From Capniomyces stellatus (lineage: Eukaryota; Kickxellomycota; Harpellomycetes; Harpellales; Legeriomycetaceae), in the NCBI GenBank assembly GCA_001661515.1, contig LUVW01000018.1, positions 268,177 to 332,176 of the forward strand: a stretch of DNA of 64,000 bases, given 5' to 3'. A program made the translations under genes and the position numbers. This document shows positions 1 through 13,123 of the stretch, piece by piece (the first letter of the stretch is position 1; every line of letters begins with the position of its first letter). The notes beneath the pieces are model-generated. The model saw only the letters and a list, made by a program, of their open reading frames with translations, was not told where the DNA came from and ran no database searches.

Positions 1-495
1 ACGTTTATGTTTTTTTTTTCATATTCATTTTACTGCTATATTTATTCGATATAAACTTTCAAAGTTGGCAATACTTAATCCGAGATATAGACTTAATAGC
101 AGTAATATTGGATTATTGTTTACAACAACCTGATCGCTTTGTTAACCACAATGCCAAAAACAAGATCTAAAGAATAAATTGAACATCAACAAAAAATATA
201 TATATTAACTGAACAAAGAAAATGAACAGGCCAAACTTGATGGCCATAATTATCAATTACAAATCCGCTTTTTCACAACCAAAACCCAAACTCCGGTATA
301 TATTATTTATTTTAAGAGTAATGTAAATAAAATAAAAAGTGATTAATGATATATTTCAATAAAAAAAAATATATATATGTAGATAAAACTTAATGCAATT
401 AAAAGAAAAAATTAATCGAGGTAAATCAATTAAAGCAAAGCAAATCAATCAAAGCAAATCAGTTCAACCCAAAAGAAAAAGTAAAGCAAAACACA
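1..495. other. 3' flank of UBR1, no gene seen
   Basis: This is AT-rich DNA beyond the UBR1 stop codon, which lies on the minus strand. It holds homopolymer runs and short TA runs and no open frame of useful length. It probably contains the UBR1 3' untranslated region and polyadenylation site. Confidence 0.6.
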
Positions 496-3400
496 CTACA
501 ATGTTATCCAACCACCAATATCAAACATATTTTCAATCTTTCTAGCAACAGTTACAGGAATCCTCTGGTTAACAGCCAGTTTTCGGATCTCCTCAAACCG
601 CAACCCATTCAAAAACAGCGGCCTACCCCTCTTCAAACCCAAATCAACTTCGCCATGCGTATCCAAATAAGGAGCTTGCATAAAGCTGCCATTTTTAAAG
701 TGCAGCAGTAACAGCCCACACTTCTTTACTGGCAAATAAAAGCCAGTGGTTCCACCGCACATTTGCAAGTGCAAGTTGCATTCTCCAACCCCGCCATCTT
801 CGCAGCAAAAGGCCTGCAAGCAAACAAATCTTCCACAAAGCAAACACAGAGCTGGATCGGAGGGAACCGAGTTGCACCTTAAGCAGTACGCCTTGTAACT
901 CTGCTCAAACAACACCTCGAAGCGGTAGGGAATCTTGGCGAGGTTGTATATCGAAGGGACGGACAACGGGATGGCCATTGTGTAGCCAGACCCAACAGAA
1001 ACAGGGGACTTGTGGTTCATTCTAAATGTTACCAGCTGATCACACCACCTAATTATCATCAGTTTCATCAAGTTGGAGTTGGACAAAGTAAAGACTTGAG
1101 AAGGTGGTGGGAATCGCAAGAAGATCCACAGACGGGAAAACTCGGAAAACTCGGATAAGTCGTTGATTTCAGCAGAGAAGTGGATTCCAAACAGCATGCT
1201 CATCAGGGCAGCAGCTCGGCGCATAAATGGAAACAGGAGCTGGGCAAACAGCAAGGAAACGGACTTGGGCGAAGCAGCCTTCAGCAAATTGTTGAGCTGG
1301 TAGGCAACAGTGTTGTAGGGAGAGGATCTGTACATCAACGACCTTACCCAAGAAATCAGTTTGGGAATGGACTCTTCGATGTGGTCAACCGGCACATTGG
1401 CACCCAAATCCTCTGTTGCTCGGGAACCCCCAGTCTCAGCTTGGGCAAAAGCCTGCTTTAGCTTAGAAAATGGGGTTTCCAGGTCCATTAAGTGGATTCT
1501 TGGGTCATCAGACCACTTCACCTTAGCTTGAGACTTTGTGGGAAACTGTGACAAGGAGGCAAGGTGAGGCTTGGGGGAAGTGGCAGCATTGGATCTAGGC
1601 GCTAGCTTGGTGCTTAGCGGACAAAAGGTCGAAGATATCACATGTGGCGAGCCTGCATACTCGCCAGTAACAGAATCGCCAACAGCAACACAAACTCTGA
1701 CCAGCTCGGCCACAAACAAGAGTCGAACTAGCATCCACTGGTCAACATTAAACGCATCGGTGGTACTTATGCTTAACTCCACAAGCAGCTTGAAGGGATC
1801 CTCCATCAAAAATGGCTTGGTTGGAAGGCTGTTCTCATCCTTTCCTATCTTCAGCTCGAGCGGCGGCAGTCCAGGGGTATCGATGGTGGCTGGCCTTAAC
1901 GGCTCAAGCAGGCTGAACAAAGTCAGCAGCAGCGGTCTTCTTACTGACTTTAGTGCCTTGGAAGTCACCGAATCAGCCACAACAGTTCCCAGACTGCTTA
2001 AAAAATCCGGGCTTTGGGTATTTGTGAAGTTGCTGGGCAAACAGTGCTCGGTTATTGACTTGCAGTCGCTCAGCAAGAATCTGTACTGTGTCTGCACCAC
2101 TCGTGCGATTGCACAAATAAACGACAACTGTGTGTATGAAACGCTGTCTGTCCAAATCTCTGCTGGCGAAGACCGTCTGGGATCGTCCTGGTCCAGGACC
2201 TTTGGAGTTGCCCGGCCTCTAGCACCAACCTCGATGCACATTATGGTCTCAGCCAATATCGAGCTGAGTGAATGTTCGTATGACTGGGACTCAGGCTTGG
2301 ACTCGGCCAAGCTGTTGAACCCACCATGGCTGTCAAAGTCATCATAATCGTAATCATCATACTCGCCTCTTTTCGAGCCATCGCCCATTTCAACGTCATG
2401 TTCAGCACTGTTTTGCTGGATGTTCTCAAACTGATGATGCATCCTGATCTCAGAGGTGATCTCATACCCCCTAATCGAGGATCCAGCCGCATGGTTTTCG
2501 GGCTCAGGAAGGTCAGGCAACGTCAACGCATTTGCCCCAAACTCACCAATTGTTCTCATGGCATTTGGAATAGATCCTATAAATGGAATTCCTGCCCCAA
2601 AATTCGCTATCGACTCTGCATATTGACCCGCAGCCTCGGTAATCGATGACGGCATATTTAACATTGAATTTATCATTGAGCTAGAACCTTGATTCTGATT
2701 CTGATTCTGATTCTGATTCTGATTCTGATTCTGATTCTGATTCTGATTCTGATTCTGATTCTGATTCTGATTCTGATTCTGATTCTGATTCTGATTCTGA
2801 TTCTGATTCTGATTCTGATTCTGATTCTGATTCTGATTCTGATTCTGATTCTGATTCTGATTCTGATTCTGATTCTGATTCTGATTCTGATTCTGATTCT
2901 GATTCTGATTCTGATTCTGATTCTGATTCTGATTCTGATTCTGATTCTGATTCTGATTCTGATTCTGATTCTGATTCTGATTCTGATTCTGATTCTGATT
3001 CTGATTCTGATTCTGATTCTGATTCTGATTCTGATTCTGATTCTGATTCTGATTCTGATTCTGATTCTGATTCTGATTCTGATTCTGATTCTGATTCTGA
3101 TTCTGATTCTGATTCTGATTCTGATTCTGATTCTGATTCTGATTCTGATTCTGATTCTGATTCTGATTCTGATTCTGATTCTGATTCTGATTCTGATTCT
3201 GATTCTGATTCTGATTCTGATTCTGATTCTGATTCTGATTCTGATTCTGATTCTGATTCTGATTCTGATTCTGATTCTGATTTTGATTCTGATTTTGATT
3301 CTGATCACTTCCTCCAGCTACATCAGTATAACTATGATTCCCATATCTATTGGCTGTCGATCTCACACCTCTATTTGAGTCTGATCCATGTCCATTGTTG

Positions 3401-6400
3401 TGACTTTGGTTATAGTTATTGTTTCGAGAATAAGTATAAACACCACCTTGACTTTGACCTTGATTCAAGTTATTAGAGCTGTAATGATGTTGTGTGTGTG
3501 TCTGTGTGCGTGAATTTAAGTGTGGATTAAGGTTATAGTTGCTGTTGTTATTGTTATTGTTAATAGTACTGGAATGGATGGCGGCCTGTGTATCATTGTC
3601 GTTGCCTTCAGAATTGCTGCTCAGCTCGCTATTTGCACCTGCCAAAGTTATATCAACTTCATTAACCCTAATACCTGTACCTGTACCACCATTAAAAGTA
3701 GCACCCTTATTGCTGTTTTTATTAATGTTGCTACTGTTATTCGTTCTGGCTTCATTGAATTTGGGTTTCATCAGCAAATGATTAAACAGGGACAGGGACG
3801 GTAAGCCAATCAGGTTGTCCAGCTGAACGATCTCTAGCACTCTTTTTATCTGCTTGTATATCTCTTTGTAGGATTCTAATTGTACTTGCATATCTTCTCT
3901 TCCTGAAAAAGCTTCATTTTGCACGTCATTCCCAAGCCCAGAATCGCCACTGCCACCACCATTGCTATTGCCATTACCACTGCCACTACCACGGCCTTCT
4001 ACCCCTAATCTTACACCACCACTATTGTTGTTATTACTGGTGCTGTTGATGTTGCTATCCACATTGCTATTTGCAGAGTCGGAGTTCATATTGTTTCCTG
4101 TGGCACTGTTCAGGTTGCTGGTAGAGGCCGATCTATTAGACAGGTTCTGTAGCGTAACTCCGCTGTGTCCTGGCCAAGGTGGGCTTCCAGCTGTTGCATG
4201 CGACACAGCGTTGCCATATGATCTTAATCGTGGCCATATAAACGCTGATGGATCCGAAGTGTCTATATTCTGGATTTGTCTAGAGTTTTCGCTGCTATAA
4301 GGGCCATGGGCGCCATGATCACTGCCCAACTCATTCAAATTCCCCTGTCCACCGTCCAACGAAACGCCACCCAACTGTACATTCTCTGGCTGACTGCTAT
4401 GTGAGTTGTTATGTGGGTGTGGTTGATTGGACTGCCCTAAACCTGTTTGTGCTGAGCCTTCAGCAAAGTTATTGGGTCCGTTGTAATACTGCGAGCCATC
4501 TTGCTTGTTATTGGAAAAGTTTCTGGCGTCCACTTGGATATTTGAGCCACCAGTGACATGCTTGAACTCTTGACCGAATCTAGCAAGTGGTCCTGCAAGC
4601 CTGCCAACTGTGCTGGAGCTGCTGTATTCAGTATTGCTAGGTTTACTAGAGTCTGCGGAGTAATTGTTTGATTTGGTGGAGGATCTGTTTTTGAGGTTTA
4701 GATGGACCTGTTTTTGGATCTTTGCTATGTGTGAGCGCCACTCGGGTGATGTGTAGTACACGTACAGGTGGATAGGAGCCATCATTCTCCACTCGTTCAT
4801 TTCAGCTTCCACGTTTGAGTTCTCGATGCCACCCAGCACTCGCTGCCTTAAGGCATTCCAGCTTTCAGCTAGTATAAACGGCGGTCTTGGAAGCAACTCT
4901 ACAGGAAATCTGCTAGACAGCGAATCAGACAAATGACCTCTTATATTGTTAAAGTTGTTTCGGCTTAGCGTGGATGTCAGGTTTGTAAACTGCGCCAATG
5001 CGTTAGGTCCGTCAACTACAGAGTTTAGAATTCTGCTTACAAGCGACCGGTCCAGCTCAGCGTCTCTTGAAGACAAATCATTTGGGTTAAGATCTGGTGT
5101 AGACTTTGATTTTGAGTTGGATCTGGTGTTGGGGTTGGGCTTTGAACTTCCTGGCTTTGTGGAAAACTCGTCCATTAGAACGCTGCCGTCGGGGTCCTGT
5201 TGGCTATACTTACTCGTGGATTTAGAATCCAGGCTGGGGTTAATCAGGTTGTCTAGCTTTTGGAACACCAGGGACCACTCGCCAGTCAGCCAAATGTCAT
5301 AGGTCGAGTACTTGTTACCGTTGTAAAGAACACGTGTGCTTTCAGGTTCGGCCAGCCCATAGCCCTTGTTAGTTTCGGCAAGAATCGGCAGCAAAAAGTT
5401 GCCTAGACTGTTGCACAGCGGACAAAGGAACTCCTGCTTTTCAGTCGACTCGGCATAGTTCCGCAGCTGCTGCCTGGCCTGTTTGACCTTGACCTCCTTG
5501 CAGTACTGGGAAAAACAGACCTGATGCATCATATGGCCACACGAGCTGGCAAAAATGCCCTTGTGTCGATAGTTGGCTGGGAAACCTCTAAGCCCCGAGG
5601 GCGCACCCAAAGAAACACTGGTTTTTCCGTACAGGTGCAGAAGATCGGGAGTGTCGGTTACGTCGTTGTACAGGTCGGCGCTTGGCTTTGCTGTCTCGTC
5701 CATTGCACCACCCTCGTTCCCCAACTGCCCGCCACCTTCACCACTTATCTCGCTCTTGCTATACCCCATCAGTTTTTCAAACGACTGGGTCTCGTCCAGC
5801 GACAGTGACTGGTCAATGATCTCCGACACATACTCTGCGCTGTTCAGCGGCGCCTGTCTCAGAATGTACGATGACTGTATCAGCGCTAAAGACCCGTATG
5901 GCTTGGTGTTGTCGCATGACTCTTGGCACACTATACAGGCTCCCCCAGGCATCTCGATACTGGGCTTGTAACGCCTAATGTTCTTTTGTGTCATTGGTCT
6001 GTTCTTCATCGACATGCTTTCTTTGTCCTGGTATCGGCCCTTGCCCAGATACCTTGGTCCAGACTGGTGCTGGTGCTGGTGCTGGTTCTGGTTCTGCAAG
6101 TTTCTGGCTGGTATTCCACTGCTGCCAAACTCTTGCTTAATACCAAAAGTCGATGATTGCCCATCCTGGTTAATATCATTGCTATTGCTGGTGTCCATTT
6201 CATGGTTTTCGCCCTCGCCCTCCCTATTAGACTGCTCACCAGATACATTGTGGCCACTGTTATTACCATAATTATAATTGTAATCATCACCTTCATACTC
6301 AATGTCGTCATCATCATCACCATCTATTGTTCCTGCTGCCACCGCTGCTGATGATGAGTCGACTGTATTAAAGTCGTCAATGTCGTCATCGCCTTCAGAA

Positions 6401-9400
6401 ATGTTCTCAAGCTGGCTTCCGTAGTTGTCGATAAACGTTTGCTGCGCCTTTGCAAAGTCGGCCATGATCTGGGCCTGTCTTTGTTTGGCAGCTTTCCGTT
6501 TACGCTCAGCCTGGTCTTCCTCGTCGTTGGTTGTTTCGGTGATTTCGGTGTCCATTCCGCTCTCCCTGATCCCCCTCAGATAGTTGTCTATCCAAGTGTC
6601 AACCGACTTGCTGCCCTGTCGGAACAGAGTCACAATCAGGTCCAGCTTTGACCTCCACTGCCTAGTTTCGTTTCTTAGCCTCAAGGTCAACAGCAGTCCA
6701 AGAAGATTCAGCGTTGAGTCCTGCGACACCGGGTACACCTGCTCAATTGCATAGTTCCACAACCCTCCGCAACCACTGTCGCTTCCGTGCGCAAGCTCCT
6801 GTGCTATATGGCCTCTGCTGCCGTCTATCAGCGCAATCAGGATGAGGTGCAGAGCCTCGTCCATTATGGTGTTGGACATTAATGGGTGGCCAAGCGATGT
6901 GCAGTTGTACAGTGAAAAGAACAGAATTTGGCAGCAGAACGGCGAGTGCAGAACATGGCCCAGAGCCCTGAAAAGCCCCGATTTGATCTCAATGGGGTTG
7001 GGCAGAATAATTGGTGGATCTATCGAGGAGCCAATGCGGTTCTGCGGCTGGGATTTGGCCTGCGACCTCTTCAGCAGCCTGGAAAGCAGCAAGTCTTCGA
7101 TTTCCTCGCGCTGGTTTCTAGAGTAGTGGATAAAGTGAGTGTCCACCTCGTCCAGGTACTCATCCTTCAGCTCATACACACCCGAGTCCATCACGGATGT
7201 TGGCAACCTGAACGAGGCCAGTTCCAGCAACATCGAGTCAAACTGCGGGTGGTCGGCCAGCCGCTCGGGAATCTTTTTAGACAGCTCCGAGTATGAGGTT
7301 TGAGCCAGACAGCCGTGGATAATTTCTCTTCTCGACAGATCCTTACTTGTCTTTCCTGCCGCAACATCGCGGTCAGAAACCAAAACGATCAGCACCGACA
7401 GGAACTCTTCCACCAAGTACGTGTTCTGCGCGCTCTCCTGGCTGGTCTGGTGCTCGCCTAGGTCCAGTGGCTTCCCGCTGAACCACTCCACCAGCTCAAA
7501 TCTGTCAACTATCGACATCAGGATGTGGTCCGAGTCCGGCCAAATGCACAGGAAAAACTGTACCAGGAACACATCCTGGTCATACGTGTTCTCTCTCAGC
7601 GACACTTCCCTGTAGTGGTGGGCCTGGCTCCGAACCACATACCCGTTGCGGACCCATAGTCCCGCACGGATCTGCGCCATAAGCACTATCACCCGGATGC
7701 AATAGTCTATAATCAAAAGCAGCGCTGCCTGTGAGTCAGTCGCGTCAAACAGCTGTCCCTTTGCTCCGCCGTCCATCTCCTCACGTTTAAACGAAAACAG
7801 AAGCTGTCTAAGGTCTTTGAACCCCAGCCTGCCCACTGTTTCCTCGTTCAGAATGTCAATGTGGTGAAACAGATTTGCTGCAAACCAGTGCAGCGGGTGG
7901 TGGAAGCTGACCGGCTGTCCACTCACCTTATACTTGACCACTACGTACGAACGGCCCCATAGCGTTGATCTCGTATGCATCAGCATCGGGTTGTACAGTT
8001 CTTCGGCTGTGGGTTCGACCCTGTTGAAGTTCTCAATCTGCGCAACGTTGTATAGAATGTGCGCCATGTTTTCCTCCGCCGAAAGCTCAATTGCCTTGTT
8101 GATTTTCCTCAAAACCCCCCGGATTGCAAACGCCAGATTCTCCCCCAAGTCCCCATAACAGTCCGCAAACTGCCTGCAGCTCTTGGCCACCTGCAAAGTC
8201 ACATTAAACGCATGCACCCACGAGTCGTCCTCAAACTCCACGTGTGTTCTCTGCGCCCGCAGGTTTGGACTCATTCCCTGAAACAGCCCAATAAATCCTA
8301 GGTACGACTTGAAAAACTTTTTCTGCGACGCCACCCATTTTGGAACCGAGGTAGCTGAGGCCAAGTACCGCATGTCGTGAAATATGTGGAAGTATCTCCT
8401 GTTCCTAAACGACTCTGTATCACACAGTATCACCCCGTAGTTTCTCAAGTGCTTCGGCGTTGGCCGCACAAAAAACCGCCGCAGCATCCTCAGCACCGTA
8501 TACAGAAACCCGTGGTCCCTTACCAATGCCACCGACAATGTAGGCGCCGTAAACAGCTGCACCGAAAACAACAGTACCGAATGTTCTGGTCCTTGGTCCT
8601 GGCTCAGAAATGCTCGTGTCAGTCTTGGGTAGTTTCTCCCAAACGTAACCGCCATTTGCATCTTGAACTCTGCATCCAACATCATTGTCGCCATGTAAAG
8701 CTCCCTCAGCCCACTCCGCACCTCCTTCCACAACTGCAGATCTACCATCAAAAACCAGTCCAGCCTAGTCCGTCTAAACCCCTGCTGCTGATCCTGCTGT
8801 TTCTTGTCCGTCTCTGCCCTCCTCCTTGCCCATAAAACCGCTCTCCCTGCATCCTTTGCTTTTCTAATATTCTCTATTTTACTCCTACTTTCACTCTCAT
8901 TGCTCATTACTGCCAGCATTCGACTCTGGTGCTCCTGCTCGTAAATCTCTTCCATACTCTCCGACCTTTGCCTTCTCATTCCCCGCTGCATCTCCTGTCC
9001 CTCTCCTCCCCCGCCTAACCCCCCACTTGACTCTCCTTGAACTTGTCTAATCCCCGATCCCGTTTTGTATACTCCACCCGTACTCAATTCCATACCTTTT
9101 CCTCCTGCCTTTCTATACTCACTTGACTCCCCCCTTCCCCCCTTTACATCCTCAAGCTGGTCATTACTTGGCTGGACCATGCCCACTTTTGTACTTTTAC
9201 TCTCCATACTTTCCCCTTTATTATCCCTTTTTATTCCATCTCCACCTCCATCCCCAATTAAACCACCGCCCCCTTCATCTTCATTTTCATACTTTTCATT
9301 CTCATTTTCAATGTCAATGTCATTATCATCACCACCATCATCATTATCTTCTCTTTCACTGTCGCTATTTTCTGAATTAAGTCCGAATGTCCTTTCTAGA

Positions 9401-10914
9401 TACTCTCTCAATATCTCATTGCTTTCGTTTTCTTCCCAAGGACTACTCAGCTGGTTGCATATCTCTGTTCTGATATCAATATTCACCCTACCTTGACACA
9501 CCCTAACCAACGCCCGGAACTTAAAACATGCTAGATCTCTCAGCCATATCAACAATCCCGCTGCAAGCTGCTCCCTAAACACATCTCTCGCCGTTCTTAT
9601 CGACACATTTAATGACACTCTCTTCATAACTTCCGCCACTTTGAGCAGCTTCTCTATTATTTCTGAAACCGCCAACACTTCTCGACCCTATTAAGCCAAT
9701 CACAAAATATTTCATGGTTTTTTGTTTTTCTTTCTTTTTCCCTCTTTACCTCTCATCTTTTTTTTTTACTCTGTACTTGTATTCCAAAACAATACCAATA
9801 ATATCAATACTCCAGTATCAGTATCAGTATCACCAACGTTATTACTACTTACATGACTATCCACATTTTTCACAATCTTTTTTGCTTCAGCTGATTCACA
9901 TCCAAGTGCGTTCTGGATAGCATCAATCACGTCTTGAAAACTATGAGTTTCGTCATTCCACAGCACTACTGAAAACAAACTCACTGGCGATATCTCTCCC
10001 AATATTTCTCCCATTTGACGTGAATCATTCAAAATCAGCTCCTTAACCAACCTGTCATTGTTAGTAATAGGCGATGTCGAAAAAGTTATCAACATAAACT
10101 CTAGAACTGCCCTTATTGTCCCCCTCAAAGATTGCTTCAACTTTTCTGGCACCACCGCATCCTCATATCCTGGAATGCCCAACGTCCCATTTGACTGAAC
10201 TATTGGCTCTATCCCCTCTTTCTTCAAAATGTCAAGCGATGCATGATGTCTACATAGCAACCTATCCTTCCAAGCCTCATGATCTCCACAATCACAACAT
10301 CCTCCTGTTCCCGAATTTATACTGAATGACGTATCATGATCCTCATGGTTAGTCGCATGGAAACATCGTGTACACAACACACAGGTATCATCAATCGCAC
10401 AGGTCCTAAACATTATCAAATTTTTATTTCTCCATTTTAAATCGCATTCTTTTCTTTCCTTCATTTCAATGTATATATATATTATTCTCTTCCCATCCCC
10501 CCCCCCTATTGTTTTCCCTATTGCTACATACAAATCGTATCTCAAGTATTCCAAAACGCCCGTATAACCCAGCAAAGCTCATTTCTACATCACTTACTTG
10601 CATCTATAAACACCTTCGCCACGCCTAAAGACATGTCCACACAATTGCCCCCTTCTAACTTCCGTGTACTCGATTAGCTCTATTTCCTCCTCTTGATTTT
10701 CATCTCGTGGTGCTCCACCAGTATTGGCATCAATTACAACAAGCTTCGACAATCGCTCATCGCATCCCAACAGGTACCATGTCACTCTGCCAAGTAGCTC
10801 TATCCTTGCATACGGCGTGAAAAAGTACTTGAACTTCTCTGGTGCATTTTTCAACTCTTCTGTCAGATTTTGAAACACAATCTCCTCAATATCTGTCTGC
10901 TCAATAAAATTCAT
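496..10914 (-). CDS. UBR1: E3 ubiquitin-protein ligase UBR1 (N-recognin), 3 exons, ~3353 aa
   Basis: N-recognin of the Arg/N-degron pathway: it binds destabilising N-terminal residues and ubiquitinates the substrate with its E2 for proteasomal degradation. Exons on the minus strand are 10914-10598, 10405-9853 and 9687-496; junctions are phase-consistent (donors GTAAGTG and GTAAGT, acceptors TTTAG and AATAG) and total 10062 nt. The UBR box, around residues 91-155, is split by intron 1 and shows C..C..CF and GGCCDCGD. A ClpS-like domain around 235-300 contains WNDETHSF and is split by intron 2. A RING-H2 starts near residue 1540 (CIVCQE, then [11 protein letters not shown] and CPLCNS). The C-terminal Cys/His-rich UBR1 domain ends at 3353. 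Yeast UBR1 is about 1950 residues; the excess is Asn/Ser/Gly-rich linker and a Gln-Asn tract near residues 2418-2622. Family identity is very secure; the function of the inserts is unknown. Confidence 0.95.
2689..3300 (-). repeat. (AATCAG)n hexanucleotide microsatellite, 102 units, coding (Gln-Asn)n
   Basis: On the plus strand the unit is CTGATT; three units are TTGATT, at the edges (2689, 3283 and 3295). The array is otherwise perfect over 612 bp and stays in frame with UBR1, giving about 204 residues of strict Gln-Asn alternation between the RING and the C-terminal domain. Near-perfect purity suggests recent expansion by slippage. Such an array is hard to assemble, so the copy number may not be exact. 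Confidence 0.97.
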
Positions 10915-13123
10915 CTTTTCTTGTCTTAGTATTAGCTCTTGAGCTTTGTATCCGTGTATTTACGCCCCACAGTCTACCCCCCCCCTCTCTATATATCAAA
11001 CTAAGCTCTAAACCGGTACTACACTACACCGTCCTTCCTACTCTCAATATATTTAACTGTCGGTATTGCCAGTATCGATTTACCATGTAAACCTTGCACC
11101 CTCTCGACAAAATCTTTGTTAATTCACTTGCTTTATTTTCTACACTTTTCTCTTTTTACTATATCTTTATATTCTCTCTCTCTGGTTTATCTATATCTAT
11201 ATTTACTATCTTTGTTTGCTTGTTGTGTTTTATTTTGCAACTGTTTTAATAGCTATTATTTACAAACCTAAGCTAATCTAAACCCCTAGCAATCTCTCAC
11301 TCCTCTCTTTCTTTCAATATTATATACTTTGATTTGGCTTTGATTATTTCAGCGATTTTCTTGTTCTTTTTTCTCGACTTTTTTTCTCTTTATTCTTTTA
11401 CCTCTTTTTACCATATTTTCTTTTATCTCTTTACGTTGTTTTATTTACTTCTTTTTTTTCTTTGTTCTTTTTTTCCTTATTCCATTTTTTTTTTGACCTC
11501 AGACTTTTTTTTTACATGCGTTAATTTGCTTTTTCCCATTTGTTTTTGTTTTTTGCAATTGTTCTCGCTATTAATACGCTGCATTTTTATTATATTCACC
11601 GAGTAAATCAAGTTACTGGTCTTTCTTAACTTTTCCTTTACTTTAGTTTTGTTCTGCTTCTAAAGTATCATCCTATTGCATTGTTGTCTTAAACAAAGTG
11701 TGTCTATATGCTTTCATCTTTTACCTCTGACAATATTTATCTACCTTTGCCTCCTTTTTTGTTTTGAATTGTTTACTTTATCTTTCTACTCTATTTTCCT
11801 GATATTGCACTTGAGCTTTGTTCAAGGAAAATCAGGTTATTAACTGACCTTAATTGCTTGAAGCGATCTTTAATCTCTTTTTTTTATCATTGCTCATTAA
11901 ACGCTTATAGACCATCGGGACTAACGATGGTCATTTATCAATACATTCGCATGCATTGGCTGAACTTGTGCCTTGCATTTAGTTCAGCTTTACGTCGCTA
12001 ATGAAACTGTTTAAGAGCTATTAAACGTTTCACCCTACCACACACTATTTTAACGTCAGTGATTCTCGTAATTATTTGAAAGTAAAATTAGTCTGTCATA
12101 TCATCTTGGTCTTTTATTTGTTTACTTTTTCATAAATTGGAAATTCCAAGTGGTCATTGGATGTGGAAAAACACTCCAATTACAACCCCTTCTTTGTCTT
12201 TATAACATGATTTCAACTTGCGTTAATTACTCAATTTAATCCATCTCGCCTACAAGAATCAATCTCAATCGGCCCTTTTAGTTCAAGTTTGAAAATAGCA
12301 ATTCATTTTTTCCTGTGAAAAAAAAACCAATCTGAAATAATAGATTTAAAAAAAACTGTACATGCAATTGTCACCAATCCGTTTTACACCAAAACACGCT
12401 CTTTTTTTATAAACTGAACTTGTTTGTCGCCTTGCCTTTGATCCCCAGTTTTGCCGCATTTCAAGTTTCTTTAATAAAAAATGTGTACTAAATCATATGC
12501 TTTGGCTTTCTAAATACCGCATCGCGCCTCTACCACAACAGCTTAGCAAACTCAGCCTACTTTGGAGGACACAACTACTTTGCAAACTGCTCAAAGTATA
12601 CATCCAAGAACTTTACATAACATAGCCATATCACTGCCAACCCTGAAAGCGAATTAATTAATATACTTTTTTTCACGTGTAAAAGACACAAAGAAACACT
12701 AAGCTGGTTCAATCAACCACAGAAAACCCATATCCTGTCTAAAAAAAAAGTGTAATGTCATGCCATTTCCAAATTCCTCGTAACTTCATTTTACACTCTT
12801 CTCACTTTAATCCCAGTCAAGCAATTCCAACCAACCGAATCTTGGTTTATCTAATTTTTTATCATTGTTTGATTTGCTAAATTTTTTTTTGTTGAAATAA
12901 TTGTTTTTTTTGCCTGTAACATTTAAAATATATATATATATTAAAACACAAAATCACGAGAAAAAAAGTTGAGAAGGTTCAAAAAAATAATCTGGTAGTG
13001 GCCAGCCTTGATACCGTGCTCATTTACCAACACTATGCCATGCACTAGAATATACCTAGGTCCAAGTTAGCCATACGATCGAGTAAAATCGCTTTACACC
13101 AGGCCAACAGTACCACACTCACA
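10915..13123. other. Divergent intergenic region between UBR1 and HisRS
   Basis: About 2.2 kb between two divergently transcribed genes, so it must hold both promoters. The half next to UBR1 is strongly T-rich on the plus strand (dense around 11330-11560), which is an A-rich leader read in the UBR1 direction. A TATATA run lies near 10992, about 80 bases upstream of the UBR1 ATG. I found no splice-consistent gene and no RNA gene. Confidence 0.6.

Noticed and set aside
2673..3378. Open frames of Ile-Arg (minus) and Leu-Ile (plus) dipeptides
   Set aside because: They are by-products of the hexamer array inside UBR1 and have no independent coding character.
9065..9496. Ser/Pro-rich open frame on the plus strand
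   Set aside because: Antisense to the Gly/Glu-rich part of UBR1, with no family features.
11911..11931. Perfect 7-bp stem with 7-base loop (ACCATCG/CGATGGT)
   Set aside because: A single short hairpin in AT-rich intergenic DNA is expected by chance and has no adjacent T-run or conserved context.
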